Source of the DNA: Chloroflexi bacterium OHK40
GTDB lineage: Bacteria; Chloroflexota; Chloroflexia; Chloroflexales; Chloroflexaceae
Reading direction: 5' to 3'
Length of the DNA: 64,000 nucleotides
Assembly (NCBI GenBank): GCA_004367505.1
Contig: SFCB01000179.1
Span: forward strand, 1 to 64,000
This document shows positions 20,767-31,253 of the stretch, piece by piece. The position numbers and the translations under genes are program-made. Under the pieces are notes generated by a model. The model was not told where the DNA came from and did no database searches. It was given only the letters and a program-made list of their open reading frames with translations. Positions within the stretch are counted from its first letter, which is position 1. Each line of letters opens with the position of its first letter.

Positions 20767-22419
20767 ATGCCAAAGCTACATAAATACAATAGTCAGGATG
20801 GCTACTACATCAGGGGTGCCATGTCCGGAAGTGGTCGGATCAGCACGCTACAGGTCACCCCAGAGGCTCTCCGGCGAATACGGGCTGAAATCGGCCAAGA
20901 AAAGGTAGAATTTTCACCAGCCCTGCTGAAAGAGTTGATCAAGGAAAAACTCGTCTATACAAAGGGGTTATTCCCACTGGGTAAATTACCGAGAGTTATA
21001 GTTGAGCGAGACACGCCTCATACCGCACCACGATCTGGGGCAAAGCTGATCTTCCTTGAGAATGAGCATGCCTGGGCACTTGCTGTGCATTTATCCGAAC
21101 TCCCGTCTTCTTGGGTGGAGGCAAGTAATAACTTGGTAAGGGAACTTGCTAGTTGGCGGATCACGGTCAATGGGACGTCTTCGGTCTCAGCTATGCAGCT
21201 CTATCCTGGCCGTGGTGGAGCGACGATCACAGTGTCCCCACAGCGGGAGCCCTACGCCATTAGTGCAGAGGGAACCTGGCCCAAAGCGTGGTCCGTAATG
21301 TCATGGCTTGTGCCTCCTCTGGGCCTTGGGGACGGGGTCACTATTTTCGGGGGCGATACCAGCGAGCGAATACCGACGAGCAATCTGTTGGAGCCTGGAA
21401 ACGCCTACATAGTGATCGTACATGAGCATCTTACAACCAGTTCGAAGCGGCTCCTCCCACCACCGCAACTGTCCCCCGACTACCTGGGCCGGGTAGACCA
21501 GTGGCATGCCTGGTCGATAGAAGTACCTGGGCGGCCTGACGAACAGATGCGCTCGTGGTTTGCCCGGGCAGGTCTACAGCTAGCTGAGGCGCGCTTCCGG
21601 CTCAGCCTTGTGACACCTCCACGCGGATTCTCAGCGGAGGGACAAGCGATTATCGCTGCAGGTGAGGAGGTTGTGCTCGCGCTGGCGCCGCTGCAGCCGC
21701 AAGAAGGCCTCGAGACCAGTTTCTACACCACTCGGATCGAGCAGACAGGCGCGCTCACGCTTAGCATAAAAGAAGTAGCCGTCACACCGCTCCGGCTTCT
21801 GGTTAAGCCCGGCGCAGAGAGTGTCAGGCAGACGGCGCCGGCAGCCCTCACGCTGGAGGTGACCTGGGGTGGTAACAGCGCTTCCTTCAAGGGGCTGGGC
21901 GGGGCTCAGTACGAGCTACCACGGCCAGCCAATGCGTCGACGGATGCGCCATACGCCGAGGTGCTCTGCCCCGCGCCGGTGACTCTGATGCTCCGGCTTG
22001 GGGACTGCTCGGTGCGACAGCGGGAACTTCCCGCCGATGAGGCGGGCCCGCAGATCGCCGAGACCCTGCGCGAAGCGAGCCATCGCAATCTCGCCCTTGC
22101 CATCGAGATCGACGCTGGCCCGTTTGGGCGGCTCTCCCTGATAGCGCCGGCCCGCGCTGAGGCGCTCACGATCTCCTCTCCTCTATCGCCTACGACCCTC
22201 CGCCGTGTCCGCTGGCTGGCAGCAGCGCTGCCCGTACGCAGCCGCATTGAGGCCTCCATTCTCCTCCCCGCTTCTTTGCAGCAAGCCCTCAGTCATATTG
22301 CCCGCCAGGTTGGCTGTGAGTCACTGCGCGGCGTACGGACTCTCCCCGTCACGTTGCTGCCGACCCTGCGAGCCGTGGCCCGCGACATCTTGAAGATGAA
22401 CGGAACGCGCCATGGATAG
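20767..22419 (+). CDS. unknown protein, first gene of a Druantia-like operon (DruB-sized)
   Basis: 550 residues, no family I can name. The first 150 codons are notably AT-richer than neighbouring genes (start MPKLHKYNSQDGYYIRG), a sign of separate origin. The middle and C-terminal parts look beta-rich, for example LTLEVTWGGNSASFKGLGGAQYEL. No catalytic motif seen. It starts 60 bp after the dpdD-like stop, and its end overlaps the next gene by 8 bp. With the three following genes it forms an order and size pattern (about 550, 770, 360 and 1,820 residues) that recalls DruB-DruC-DruD-DruE of type I Druantia; this is an inference from architecture only. Confidence 0.6.
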   Translation: MPKLHKYNSQDGYYIRGAMSGSGRISTLQVTPEALRRIRAEIGQEKVEFSPALLKELIKEKLVYTKGLFPLGKLPRVIVERDTPHTAPRSGAKLIFLENEHAWALAVHLSELPSSWVEASNNLVRELASWRITVNGTSSVSAMQLYPGRGGATITVSPQREPYAISAEGTWPKAWSVMSWLVPPLGLGDGVTIFGGDTSERIPTSNLLEPGNAYIVIVHEHLTTSSKRLLPPPQLSPDYLGRVDQWHAWSIEVPGRPDEQMRSWFARAGLQLAEARFRLSLVTPPRGFSAEGQAIIAAGEEVVLALAPLQPQEGLETSFYTTRIEQTGALTLSIKEVAVTPLRLLVKPGAESVRQTAPAALTLEVTWGGNSASFKGLGGAQYELPRPANASTDAPYAEVLCPAPVTLMLRLGDCSVRQRELPADEAGPQIAETLREASHRNLALAIEIDAGPFGRLSLIAPARAEALTISSPLSPTTLRRVRWLAAALPVRSRIEASILLPASLQQALSHIARQVGCESLRGVRTLPVTLLPTLRAVARDILKMNGTRHG

Positions 22420-24715
22420 GGACTTTCTTCTCGGGTATGTGTTTGAGCGGTTCATCACAAACGGGCGAAAAGTCGCCTTGCTCCGTCCAACCCATCGGCT
22501 CGACGAGGATAGTCAGCGCTGGGTGGCCATCGAGCAGCCGACTCGGGAATTCCCGAATCGAGGTTGTGTAACCTGGATCAATGCGCCTGATGAGGCTCCA
22601 GAGCGCTCTATATGGATGTTTGAGTATGGCTTCCACGACAGCTTTGACCTCTCTAGCCCTCGCGGAGACCGCTATCGAATCGACTTCAACCGGCAACCAG
22701 AGTCTCCTGTTGAGGTGATTAAGCTGCAAGTAAGTGGCATAGAAAGGGTGCAGCGAGCCCTCGCTAAGGGCCTATTGCTCGCATTTGTCCCGACAAGGCA
22801 CGTCTACATCGTAGTCGATGGCGATTCCTGGGTGGGGCCTGTGCGCCTCGTCTCGAGGGGTGAGCGCTGGTTCATCGACCCTCACATTCAGGCCCTTCCA
22901 ATACCGTGTGTAGCGCCTGTCGCAAGCGCAGACCTGTTCACCCTTAAGATTGGCGATCGCCACCGAGCTTTGCTGCGTCATAAGATCCGACCTGAGATCA
23001 AGTTAGGCGAGGTCGACTGGGCAGACGACGCGCTCAACCTCAAGCGCGTTCTGGAGTGGGCGCGCGAGCAGCCCGCGATCGCGCAGCCTCTGGAATTGAC
23101 GAAGCGGGTTATCAAGCAAGTTGTAGAGGCGCTTCCCTCTGATGACAATGAGCTTCTCGCACAGCGGGTTCGACGAGCCCGTAGCTTCGTGGAAGAGCTC
23201 GGCGAGTTGGCCAAGGACACTGCCGCCTTTGAGCAGGAGATTCTCACTCTTCCCCAGGTCAGGCAGCGCCTTGAAGCTGCCGAGCGAGAGGGCCGCGCCG
23301 CAGCGAAGATGCAGGCTGAGGCCGAGGCGATCGCGCGGGCCAGGGCGGAGCTCGAGGCCACGAAGGCGGAGCAGGAGCGGCTCACCGAGACGCTAGCTGG
23401 CCTTCGGCAAGCCCTAGAGGCGGCAGAGAAACGAATGCACGAAGCAGACCAACACGCACGGGCAGCAGTAGATGCAGAGCTCGCGCGTCGGCGCCAAGAG
23501 CTCGAGGCACTCGACAACGCGCTCACAGAACGAAGGCAGCAGCTTGAGACTGATCTGGGGCTTATGGACGCCGCTATGAGTGAGCGCCTCGCAGAGCTTA
23601 GTCGGCGCCCGGCCGAGACGCTCGCGCAGATCGCCATCTTCCGCGCGGTGCTCGCGGCTCAGGGAGTTGCTGGTGCGACACACTCGGCCGGAGCCTCACA
23701 GCTTAGGCCGCCCTCCACTGCTCTCTTGAGCGGTGAGGCACAAGCCGAGGATCAGAAGGACTTGGTGAACGCCGCCAAGCAGGCATCAGTAGCAGCAGGC
23801 GATGCCCCATCTGTCGGCGCTGCTCTCCACAGCGCGCTCGTCGGCGGCACGGTACCGTTGCTCGCAGGGCCTGGCGCCCTTGATATCCTGGAGGGCTACG
23901 CGAGTGTTGCGGCTGGTGGGCGTTTCCTATCTGTCACAGTTTCGCCCGCAGCCCTCGAGCCCGCAGACTTGCTCGCCAAGTTCGATGTCAACTCGCAGCG
24001 CCTGGTACTGCATCCCAGCGGCCTGCTTGACCTGCTGCTCTACGCCGGCCAGCCCGAACAGCGCGAAAAGCTCTTCCTCGCAGTGCTCGACGGCGTCAAT
24101 CGGTCAGCCGCTGAGGCCTATCTCTTGCCAATCCTGGCGTGCTACAGCGCCGCCTGGGACAAGCATCGCCAGCGTGCGCTGCACCTCTTCCACCCGTCGG
24201 CGCTAGCTCCGGCAGACCCCTACGCCGTTACCGCCCGGCTGGTCTGGCCGCGGAACGTCTTGCTCGCGGGGACGCTCGTTGAAGGAGGGGCAACGGTGCC
24301 ACTGCCGCCGGCACTGTGGTCGCACGCGATCCTTATCAGCACAGGGGAAGCCCCGGCGTCCACGAAGCTTAAGGGGCGGGTCTCTCCTCCGCTAACAAGC
24401 GCATCATCGCTGAAGTGGGCCTCATGGCGCTCACTCGCCATGAGCGATCTCGAATCCGGTCTTGAGGCTCTGGACGAGATCAAATCCGATGGCCTCCGCC
24501 TTCCCGCACCTATTGCCCACGCCTTTGCGCGCGCATACGTCTCAAGCAGCCACTGGCTCAAGTCGTCAGAGGCGAGGCGCCTGGCAGTACGCGGAGTGCT
24601 CCTACCCTATGCACTCGCCACAGGCCAGATCGAAGCACTGACGGAGGCTCTTGAGCTTGCAGAGGTGCGTCTCAGCGAGGCGGATCTTGATGGTGTGCGA
24701 CAGGTGATTGCATGA
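22412..24715 (+). CDS. coiled-coil protein with C-terminal ATPase-like region (DruC-position)
   Basis: 767 residues. Residues about 1-200 form an unknown N-terminal domain. About 255-400 is a long heptad-rich coiled coil rich in Glu, Ala and Arg (LEAAEREGRAAAKMQAEAEA and on). The C-terminal part (about 490-650) has VPLLAGPGALDILEGYASVA and LFLAVLDGVNRSAAEAYLLP, which resemble degenerate P-loop and Walker-B-like elements of McrB-type AAA+ proteins, but the GKT/GKS of a Walker A is missing. It overlaps genes on both sides by 8 and 4 bp, so translation is coupled. Probably a structural or scaffold subunit of the four-gene system. Confidence 0.6.
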   Translation: MDRDFLLGYVFERFITNGRKVALLRPTHRLDEDSQRWVAIEQPTREFPNRGCVTWINAPDEAPERSIWMFEYGFHDSFDLSSPRGDRYRIDFNRQPESPVEVIKLQVSGIERVQRALAKGLLLAFVPTRHVYIVVDGDSWVGPVRLVSRGERWFIDPHIQALPIPCVAPVASADLFTLKIGDRHRALLRHKIRPEIKLGEVDWADDALNLKRVLEWAREQPAIAQPLELTKRVIKQVVEALPSDDNELLAQRVRRARSFVEELGELAKDTAAFEQEILTLPQVRQRLEAAEREGRAAAKMQAEAEAIARARAELEATKAEQERLTETLAGLRQALEAAEKRMHEADQHARAAVDAELARRRQELEALDNALTERRQQLETDLGLMDAAMSERLAELSRRPAETLAQIAIFRAVLAAQGVAGATHSAGASQLRPPSTALLSGEAQAEDQKDLVNAAKQASVAAGDAPSVGAALHSALVGGTVPLLAGPGALDILEGYASVAAGGRFLSVTVSPAALEPADLLAKFDVNSQRLVLHPSGLLDLLLYAGQPEQREKLFLAVLDGVNRSAAEAYLLPILACYSAAWDKHRQRALHLFHPSALAPADPYAVTARLVWPRNVLLAGTLVEGGATVPLPPALWSHAILISTGEAPASTKLKGRVSPPLTSASSLKWASWRSLAMSDLESGLEALDEIKSDGLRLPAPIAHAFARAYVSSSHWLKSSEARRLAVRGVLLPYALATGQIEALTEALELAEVRLSEADLDGVRQVIA

Positions 24716-25788
24716 GTGTGGCGACGCAGCAACTTTCTGGTGATGACGCGCGTATGGCAGTCCTGCGGGCCCTTGGCCTCGCTGGCCTCTCTACTTCAGT
24801 CCCGCCCTGCCCTGCTCTCTGCGCAGAGGCCCTACGCGCGGCGCTCTGGTCGTACTGGGGCGCAACTGCCAAACCTGTCTACATCACGCGGCTCATCAAT
24901 GCCGCTGCACGAACCTTGCTTCCCTGGCAGGAGAAACTTGGCGAAGACGACGAGAGGCTGAGCCAGCAGTTGCGAAATATGCTCCAGGAGATGGAGGTTA
25001 TCGGCGATGTGGCTGCGCTGCCCAATGGTCGCTGGAGCCCCACGCCGCCGCGGATCGTCCATGTCCCCGCGATCAGCCGGTGGCTGCTACTCGGTGGTCC
25101 CCCTTCGCGAGATCTGCCGACGCAGGTAGGCGCAGCTGTCGAGCGGATCGGGGTAGCCCGGCTGCTCCGCCTCCCACCCGGCGAGATCGATCTGGCCGTT
25201 GATGAGGTGCCGGAGCGCGAGTGGCTTCGGGCTCCGACGGAAAGCCTGGATGTCTGGGGCAGCGCCGTCCTCGATCGCTCGGCACTTACACCTGCGGGAG
25301 AGATTGACATCGAGGTCTACGCTCCAGCGGCCGCGCATCCGGCGGCAACACAGTTTGATCGTTGGAAGCTGCCAACGGCCAAGCTTGCGGATGGGTGCTA
25401 TCTTGCCCGGATGCGCACCCGTCGCGGCGTAAGGGCGCACTACATCGTGCAGTTGGTGGGAGGTCGGGCCATCGCTGCGGGGCCGCCGCTTCTCGGTGAC
25501 GGCGATGTGCGACGTCTTCAGTACGCTCTCGATCTGCTTGCTCACAACCCCGTCAGGGTCACTGGCACTCGCCAGCGTGACTGCTGGACGTTCAAGCTCC
25601 AGAGTGCGCTCCCACGCGCCGAGCACCGGCTGCTCCTGGCGCTCGGTCGGGAACAGACTCCCGTTGATGGGAAGTATTACCCGCGTTGTTGGGTTATCCC
25701 CTCCAGCTATGCGCCGAGGGCGGAGAAGGCGCTGCGGGATCTCGGCATCTCGATAGAAGTCCATGAGCTACCAGAGGGAACCGTATGA
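24712..25788 (+). CDS. unknown protein (DruD-position)
   Basis: 358 residues with no recognised family. The N-terminal 100 residues are helical (ALCAEALRAALWSYWG...YITRLINAAARTLLPW) and could form a winged-helix-like domain. The C-terminal part is mixed and includes RWLLLGGPPSRDLPTQVG. ATGA overlaps at both ends (24712-24715 and 25785-25788) tie it tightly to its neighbours. It lies directly before the giant helicase gene. Function is inferred only from context. Confidence 0.6.
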   Translation: MSVATQQLSGDDARMAVLRALGLAGLSTSVPPCPALCAEALRAALWSYWGATAKPVYITRLINAAARTLLPWQEKLGEDDERLSQQLRNMLQEMEVIGDVAALPNGRWSPTPPRIVHVPAISRWLLLGGPPSRDLPTQVGAAVERIGVARLLRLPPGEIDLAVDEVPEREWLRAPTESLDVWGSAVLDRSALTPAGEIDIEVYAPAAAHPAATQFDRWKLPTAKLADGCYLARMRTRRGVRAHYIVQLVGGRAIAAGPPLLGDGDVRRLQYALDLLAHNPVRVTGTRQRDCWTFKLQSALPRAEHRLLLALGREQTPVDGKYYPRCWVIPSSYAPRAEKALRDLGISIEVHELPEGTV

Positions 25789-28700
25789 CTACTGAGCCAA
25801 CAACCAGTGTTCGGGCAGGGGTTCAGCAGATCGCCGACTCTCTACGCTCGCGCCTACAGCGCTACATCGAGGCCGCCTACCACCTCCGCGACCAGGGAGT
25901 GGTGGAGGAGCGGCGTGCACTCCTTGCTGAGCGAGGGTCGATAGCGCGTGAGCCCTTCCTCGAAACCACCCCCTCCTACGAGCTTGGTGCGCCCTATGGC
26001 CAGCTGCATCTCCCCAGTGAGGTTAGCGCCATACTTGCAGAGCTCTCGGCCTGGGAGCCAGGAGTCGGGATTTTCCCCCGTCCGTATCGACACCAGGCAG
26101 AGGCGCTCGAGGCATTTTTCAGCGATCGGCGAGATCTTATCGTTTCGACGGGCACCGGCTCAGGCAAAACCGAGACATTCCTCCTCCCAATCCTCGGGAG
26201 CTTAGTAGAGGAGGCGTCGTCTCGGCCAGCTTCATTCCGGCAGCCAGGTTTCCGCGCGCTGCTGCTCTATCCGATGAACGCTCTGGTCAGCGACCAGATC
26301 GCACGCCTGCGGCGGCTGTTCGGCGACGAGCGGCTCAGTGGCCTCTTCCGCAGTCGTTACGGGCGGCACCCCCGCTTCGGGATGTACACAAGTCGCACCC
26401 CGTATCCCGGCCCTCGCGACTCGAAGAAGGACAGTCTGCACCTCAAGCAACTCCTCAGCTATTACCTTGATCTGGAGGATGCCGCCCAGCGTGAGGGGCC
26501 GGGCTCGGACAGCAGCCGCCTTATGGTCGAGCTCAAGTCACGGGGGCGCTGGCCGGCCAAGGATCTGCGCGGGTTTTTCGGCGCACCGGGCGGCGTATGG
26601 GAGAAGCGGCTGCACACCCAGGCTGGCGACCGCGAGCTCCTGACGCGCCACGAGATGCAGCTCTCCTGCCCCGATATCCTCGTCACTAACTACTCGATGC
26701 TCGAGTACATGCTCGTGCGGCCGATCGAGCGGGGCATCTTCGAGCAGACGCGGAGATGGCTGGCGAGCGATCCGGCCAACAGCCTCATCCTCGTGGTCGA
26801 CGAGGCGCATCTTTATCGGGGGACGGCCGGCGCCGAAGTGTCTTATCTCGTCAGGCGGCTCCAAGCGCGCCTGGAGATCCCACGCGAGCGGTTGCGCTGC
26901 ATCCTCACCAGTGCGAGTCTCGGGCCGGACACGACGGTCGAGAGGGATGCAGTCGCCTTCGCCGAGGCGTTGACCGGTTCCCCTGCGAGCGGTGGGCGGT
27001 CGTTCCATCTGGTGTGTGGCTACCGAGAGCCGCGACCAGCAGGGGCTCCCGGCAGCATGGATCAGGCGATGGCGCTCGCCGGTTTCGATCTGGCTGCTCT
27101 GGCGCGACACGCCCTTGCGCCTGACGAGGCCGCTGCCGCGGTGGAGGCTCTTGGGCGTAATCTGGGCTGGCCCGCCCACCCTGCCTGCCAAAGCGACGAT
27201 GCCGGACAAGCGCTCCAGGGATACGTCTATGATCAACTCTACGGGTTTGGGCCGCTGGAGTTGTTGATCGCCGAGACAACGGGCCGCGCCATCGGACTCC
27301 CAGAGCTAGCCGGTAGGCTCTTCCCGGGTGTGACGCCCGACACTGCCGGTCGGGCGACCGAGGCGCTCCTGACGCTTGGCACCTACGCCCACAACGGCCA
27401 GCGGTCGCTGCTCCAGACTCGCGTCCACATGCTCTTCCGCGGCCTGCCCTCCCTCTGGGCCTGCGTCAACCAGTGCTGTTCGGCCCGGCTTAGCCCCACC
27501 TCGGGCCCAGCGCTACTCGGCAGGCTCTACACTGAGCCCCGCACCCACTGTGAGTGCGGCGCTCGTGTCTACGAGTTGCTGGCGCACCGCGATTGCGGCG
27601 CCGTCTTCCTACGGGTGTTCGGCGAAGGCGACCGGCCGAACTTCTACTGGCACGAGGCGGGAGGGCGCGTTGAACGTACGGCCCGTCCACTTGAGGAGAG
27701 TTGGCTGATCGTAGAACGCCCGCACCGCAAGCAGGAACAAGATGGCCTGGTTGAGCCAATCTGGATTGATGTAACAACGGGCCGGGTTGAGCTCGTTCCG
27801 CCTACGGAGCCGGAGCGCTACCGCCAGCTATGGCGGCCGATGCCGAAGGCACGTGCAGCCGAAGACGATGAGGCGCCATGGATAGGCGCAGTGTACCCTT
27901 TCACGCAATGCCCGGTGTGCCTGCGGAAGACGCCCGAGAAGTTGCTGGATCTGGCCACCCGCGGCGAGCGCCCGTTCGCCAATCTCGTCCACGAGCAGTT
28001 CATCTCTCAGCCGCCCAGCCGGCCGTTCAGCGAGAAGTTCCCAAATGGTGGCAGGAAAGTGTTGCTCTTTGCGGACGGGCGCCAGAAGGCGGCAAGGCTT
28101 GCCCGTGATCTGCCACGCGAGGTTGAGTTCGATACCTTCCGCCAGGCACTCGCGCTCGCTGTACAGCGACTCAGGGATCTCAATGAGGAGCCAACGCTCG
28201 GCCCCCGACTCTATGCCGCTTTCGTCTCCGTCTGCCACGATCTGCGGTTGCACTTCTTTGACCGGGAGTTCGACTCGCAGCGACAGCTCCTGCAACACAT
28301 AGACGAGTTCGAGCGCTACCACGATGCGGATCTGGAGACAGCGCTCAGCGAAGGGGATGCGCCGTTCTCTGATCCGCCTATGCACTACCGCCAGCATCTG
28401 CTAGATCAGCTCGCAAACCCGTTCTATGCAGTCTACAGACTCGGCGCTATGGTTGCCCGTCCCTCCCGCGCTATGATCCGACGGATGCTGCGCGAGCTCG
28501 AAGCTTTCCCCGAGACTGTGCGCAATCAGATCGAAGTGATTACTACGTTCTGGGCGGAGACCTTGCTGGAGCGGGGGGCGTTTGATAAGGGTATACCGCC
28601 CCGCGTGCGTGAGCGAGTGTTGGCCTTTGCTAGGCCGCCGAAAGATGGGGCTACGCTCAGAGATCTCGAGAAGGTGCTGAAGGACGGGGCGAGTCTGAGC

Positions 28701-31253
28701 GACGATCAGCTGAAGCGGCTACGGGTTGTGCTCTACGATGTGATGACTGAGCGGGATGACAGCGGTTTGGCGTATCTGCGACCCACCGCTCTTGTGCTGG
28801 AACTCAAGTTCGACGACACGTGGCTGCGCTGCGCCGCGTGTGGCAACCTCCAGCGCGTCCCGCTCCTTGGGCGCTGCGCCGTCTGTGGAGGGCAGCAGCT
28901 TGATCCCTGCCCGCCGGACGAGCCGACCACCGCCGCGCGCTACGATTACTACCGCGCGCCGCTGCGGGATGTTCTGCGCGGCGGACGCCCAGCCCACCTT
29001 ACCGCGGAGGAGCATACGGCGCAGCTCTCACATCGTGACGCAGGTCGCGTCTACGCGACTACTGAGGAGTACGAGCTCCGTTTTCAAGATATCGCGATCG
29101 GCAAAGACAAGCCCCCTGTTGATGTACTGAGCTGCACAACGACCATGGAGGTGGGCATCGATATTGGCTCACTCGTCGCAATCGGGATGCGGAATGTGCC
29201 GCCACAGCGTGAGAACTACCAGCAGCGCGCGGGCCGGGCGGGCCGGCGCGGCTCGGCGATCTCAACCGTGGTGACATATGCGGACGGCGGGCCTCACGAC
29301 CACTATTACTATCATCACCCAGAGGGTATGATCGCGGGTGACCCGCGCCGGCCGATGCTCAGCATTGACCGGCAGGCCCTTGCCCGGCGGCATATCTGCG
29401 CCTACTTGCTCCAGACGTTCTTTCACGAGCAGATCGAGCGGCTTGATCCGGGGGAGCGCGAGCGGCTTGAGCGAGAGCGTCGTAGCCTGTTCACCGCACT
29501 TGGTACCAGGGAGGAATTTTTCAAGGGAGATGGGTCACTCTCCTTCAGGGCCTTCCAAAACTGGATCGGCACTCGCGTCCAGAACCCCGAGGGCAGTATT
29601 GCTCAGGCAACTGCTGCCTGGCTGCCAGATGAAGTCGTTTCCGGGGGGGCAGACGCCAAGCGCGCCTTTGTGGCGTCCACCGCAATAGCGCTGATCGAGG
29701 ATCTACAGCGTCTTAGCTCATCCGGTTCTCCAAGAATCACCGGTAACACAGGGGCAGGAGTCAATACCGAAGCGGCAGAGAGTGGGCTGCTCGACGCAAT
29801 GTTCGACGCCGGGATGCTGCCGAGCTATGCCTTCCCCACCGATCTCGCGACGTTCTATATCTTCGAGCGCGACGGCGAGAATGTGCGAGTCAAGGAGCGC
29901 CCCCAGCAGAGCAAGTCCCAGGCCCTGAGCGAGTACGCTCCCGGGCGGCTCCTGGTAGTGAACAAGGAGACCTACCGGGTCGGCGGCATCTTCGTTGAGG
30001 GACAAGGCTACGATGCCCCTGCGCGGGGGTTGTTCGCGAGTTCGCTGCCTGCGTACGTCTACTGTCCAGAGTGTACGTACGTCCGGCTGGAGCCGCTGAA
30101 TAGCGCCGAGTGCTGCCCGGTATGTCGTGCCGAGTTGCAATCGAGCGAGTTGCTTAACCCACCCGGTTTCTCACCGGAGGGCGGCCGACCCGTAGGTGAC
30201 CGCGACCGTGACCAGGAGATCAGCTATGCCACGGGCGCCCAGTTGCCCCTCCCGGTGGCGCAGGACGAGTTGGAGTGGCGTCTGGGCGCGTGGCCGAACA
30301 TACGCTACGCGTACGCGGAAAACCGGCGCTTCGTCACTGTCAACAGGGGGCCAGGCAGTGAGGGGTTCGTGGTCTGTGAGTCCTGCGGGGCCGCGTGGCC
30401 CACGGCCAACGCCCCACGAGTTGGCGCGCACGATCGCCCCTACCTCACACCTGCACACCACGGTCGAGCGCAGTGTCGCGGGCCGCTTCACCCTGGGCCG
30501 CTCTACCTCGGCACAGACTTCCGTAGTGACCTACTGCTCCTGCGCGCAACACTGCGGCAGCCATTCGGCTACAGTCCGGGCGACCCATGGCTGCACGACG
30601 CGCTGCGCACGACGTCAGAGGCGCTTGCCTTAGCCGCGAGCAGAGTGCTCGACGTTGATCCCGCTGAACTGAGCGGAGGCCACCGTCTGCTGCCGGTGAC
30701 GAATGGAAGCGATGGAGTAGCGAGTTTCGACCTTTACCTCTTCGACACAGCATCAGGCGGGGCGGGGTATGCAGCCGAGGCGGGCGCCGATGTAGGTACC
30801 ATCCTGCAGGCAGCCCTAGAGCTCGTGGAGGGTTGTCCGCGCCAGTGTGAGCGCTCCTGCACACGCTGTCTGCGACATTACGGCAATCGCTTTTGGCATG
30901 GCTCCTTGGACCGGCGCCTTGCTACCCAGGTTCTGCGCCACCTGATGTTCGGAGAGGTTCCAATGGTCCCGCCGTTCGAGGTTCAGCGCCGCATCCTAGC
31001 CCCGCTACAGCGCTTCCTCGAACTGGAGGGATGGGAGGTCGAGCGAAATCAGGACGAGGCGCCCCTGTCTGTTCAGTGGAGTGGTCAGCAGATCTTGATC
31101 GGTGTTTACCCTGCTCTGCTTGACCTTCATGCCTCGGGGTTCAGCCATCCACTTGCCGGAGGTGGAGTGCTGCTCCGCGATTATGTGGTGGTGCGCGATC
31201 TCCCAGCCGCCTATGCGGAGTTGCGCCGATCGGCCCGTGCTGCGCGGCGCTAG
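25785..31253 (+). CDS. giant DUF1998-type DEAD/DEAH helicase, DruE-like
   Basis: 1,822 residues. The N-terminal half holds an SF2 helicase: Walker A VSTGTGSGKTETF near residue 121, YPMNALVSDQ (Ia) near 163, TNYSMLEYMLVRP, DEAH box VVDEAHLYRG near 340, SASLGPDTT, and motifs V/VI TTMEVGIDIGSLVA and QQRAGRAGRRG near 1122-1156. Putative zinc clusters lie near 1016-1045 (CAACGN...CAVCGG) and 1426-1446 (YCPECT...CCPVC). The C-terminus has the DUF1998 signature LYLFDTASGGAGYA and CPRQCERSCTRCLRHYGN near 1655-1700. Known relatives are DruE of Druantia, DrmAB-like proteins of DISARM and DpdJ. Size plus the three small upstream genes favour Druantia. It is distinct from the 12991-17910 helicase. Confidence 0.85.
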   Translation: MTTEPTTSVRAGVQQIADSLRSRLQRYIEAAYHLRDQGVVEERRALLAERGSIAREPFLETTPSYELGAPYGQLHLPSEVSAILAELSAWEPGVGIFPRPYRHQAEALEAFFSDRRDLIVSTGTGSGKTETFLLPILGSLVEEASSRPASFRQPGFRALLLYPMNALVSDQIARLRRLFGDERLSGLFRSRYGRHPRFGMYTSRTPYPGPRDSKKDSLHLKQLLSYYLDLEDAAQREGPGSDSSRLMVELKSRGRWPAKDLRGFFGAPGGVWEKRLHTQAGDRELLTRHEMQLSCPDILVTNYSMLEYMLVRPIERGIFEQTRRWLASDPANSLILVVDEAHLYRGTAGAEVSYLVRRLQARLEIPRERLRCILTSASLGPDTTVERDAVAFAEALTGSPASGGRSFHLVCGYREPRPAGAPGSMDQAMALAGFDLAALARHALAPDEAAAAVEALGRNLGWPAHPACQSDDAGQALQGYVYDQLYGFGPLELLIAETTGRAIGLPELAGRLFPGVTPDTAGRATEALLTLGTYAHNGQRSLLQTRVHMLFRGLPSLWACVNQCCSARLSPTSGPALLGRLYTEPRTHCECGARVYELLAHRDCGAVFLRVFGEGDRPNFYWHEAGGRVERTARPLEESWLIVERPHRKQEQDGLVEPIWIDVTTGRVELVPPTEPERYRQLWRPMPKARAAEDDEAPWIGAVYPFTQCPVCLRKTPEKLLDLATRGERPFANLVHEQFISQPPSRPFSEKFPNGGRKVLLFADGRQKAARLARDLPREVEFDTFRQALALAVQRLRDLNEEPTLGPRLYAAFVSVCHDLRLHFFDREFDSQRQLLQHIDEFERYHDADLETALSEGDAPFSDPPMHYRQHLLDQLANPFYAVYRLGAMVARPSRAMIRRMLRELEAFPETVRNQIEVITTFWAETLLERGAFDKGIPPRVRERVLAFARPPKDGATLRDLEKVLKDGASLSDDQLKRLRVVLYDVMTERDDSGLAYLRPTALVLELKFDDTWLRCAACGNLQRVPLLGRCAVCGGQQLDPCPPDEPTTAARYDYYRAPLRDVLRGGRPAHLTAEEHTAQLSHRDAGRVYATTEEYELRFQDIAIGKDKPPVDVLSCTTTMEVGIDIGSLVAIGMRNVPPQRENYQQRAGRAGRRGSAISTVVTYADGGPHDHYYYHHPEGMIAGDPRRPMLSIDRQALARRHICAYLLQTFFHEQIERLDPGERERLERERRSLFTALGTREEFFKGDGSLSFRAFQNWIGTRVQNPEGSIAQATAAWLPDEVVSGGADAKRAFVASTAIALIEDLQRLSSSGSPRITGNTGAGVNTEAAESGLLDAMFDAGMLPSYAFPTDLATFYIFERDGENVRVKERPQQSKSQALSEYAPGRLLVVNKETYRVGGIFVEGQGYDAPARGLFASSLPAYVYCPECTYVRLEPLNSAECCPVCRAELQSSELLNPPGFSPEGGRPVGDRDRDQEISYATGAQLPLPVAQDELEWRLGAWPNIRYAYAENRRFVTVNRGPGSEGFVVCESCGAAWPTANAPRVGAHDRPYLTPAHHGRAQCRGPLHPGPLYLGTDFRSDLLLLRATLRQPFGYSPGDPWLHDALRTTSEALALAASRVLDVDPAELSGGHRLLPVTNGSDGVASFDLYLFDTASGGAGYAAEAGADVGTILQAALELVEGCPRQCERSCTRCLRHYGNRFWHGSLDRRLATQVLRHLMFGEVPMVPPFEVQRRILAPLQRFLELEGWEVERNQDEAPLSVQWSGQQILIGVYPALLDLHASGFSHPLAGGGVLLRDYVVVRDLPAAYAELRRSARAARR

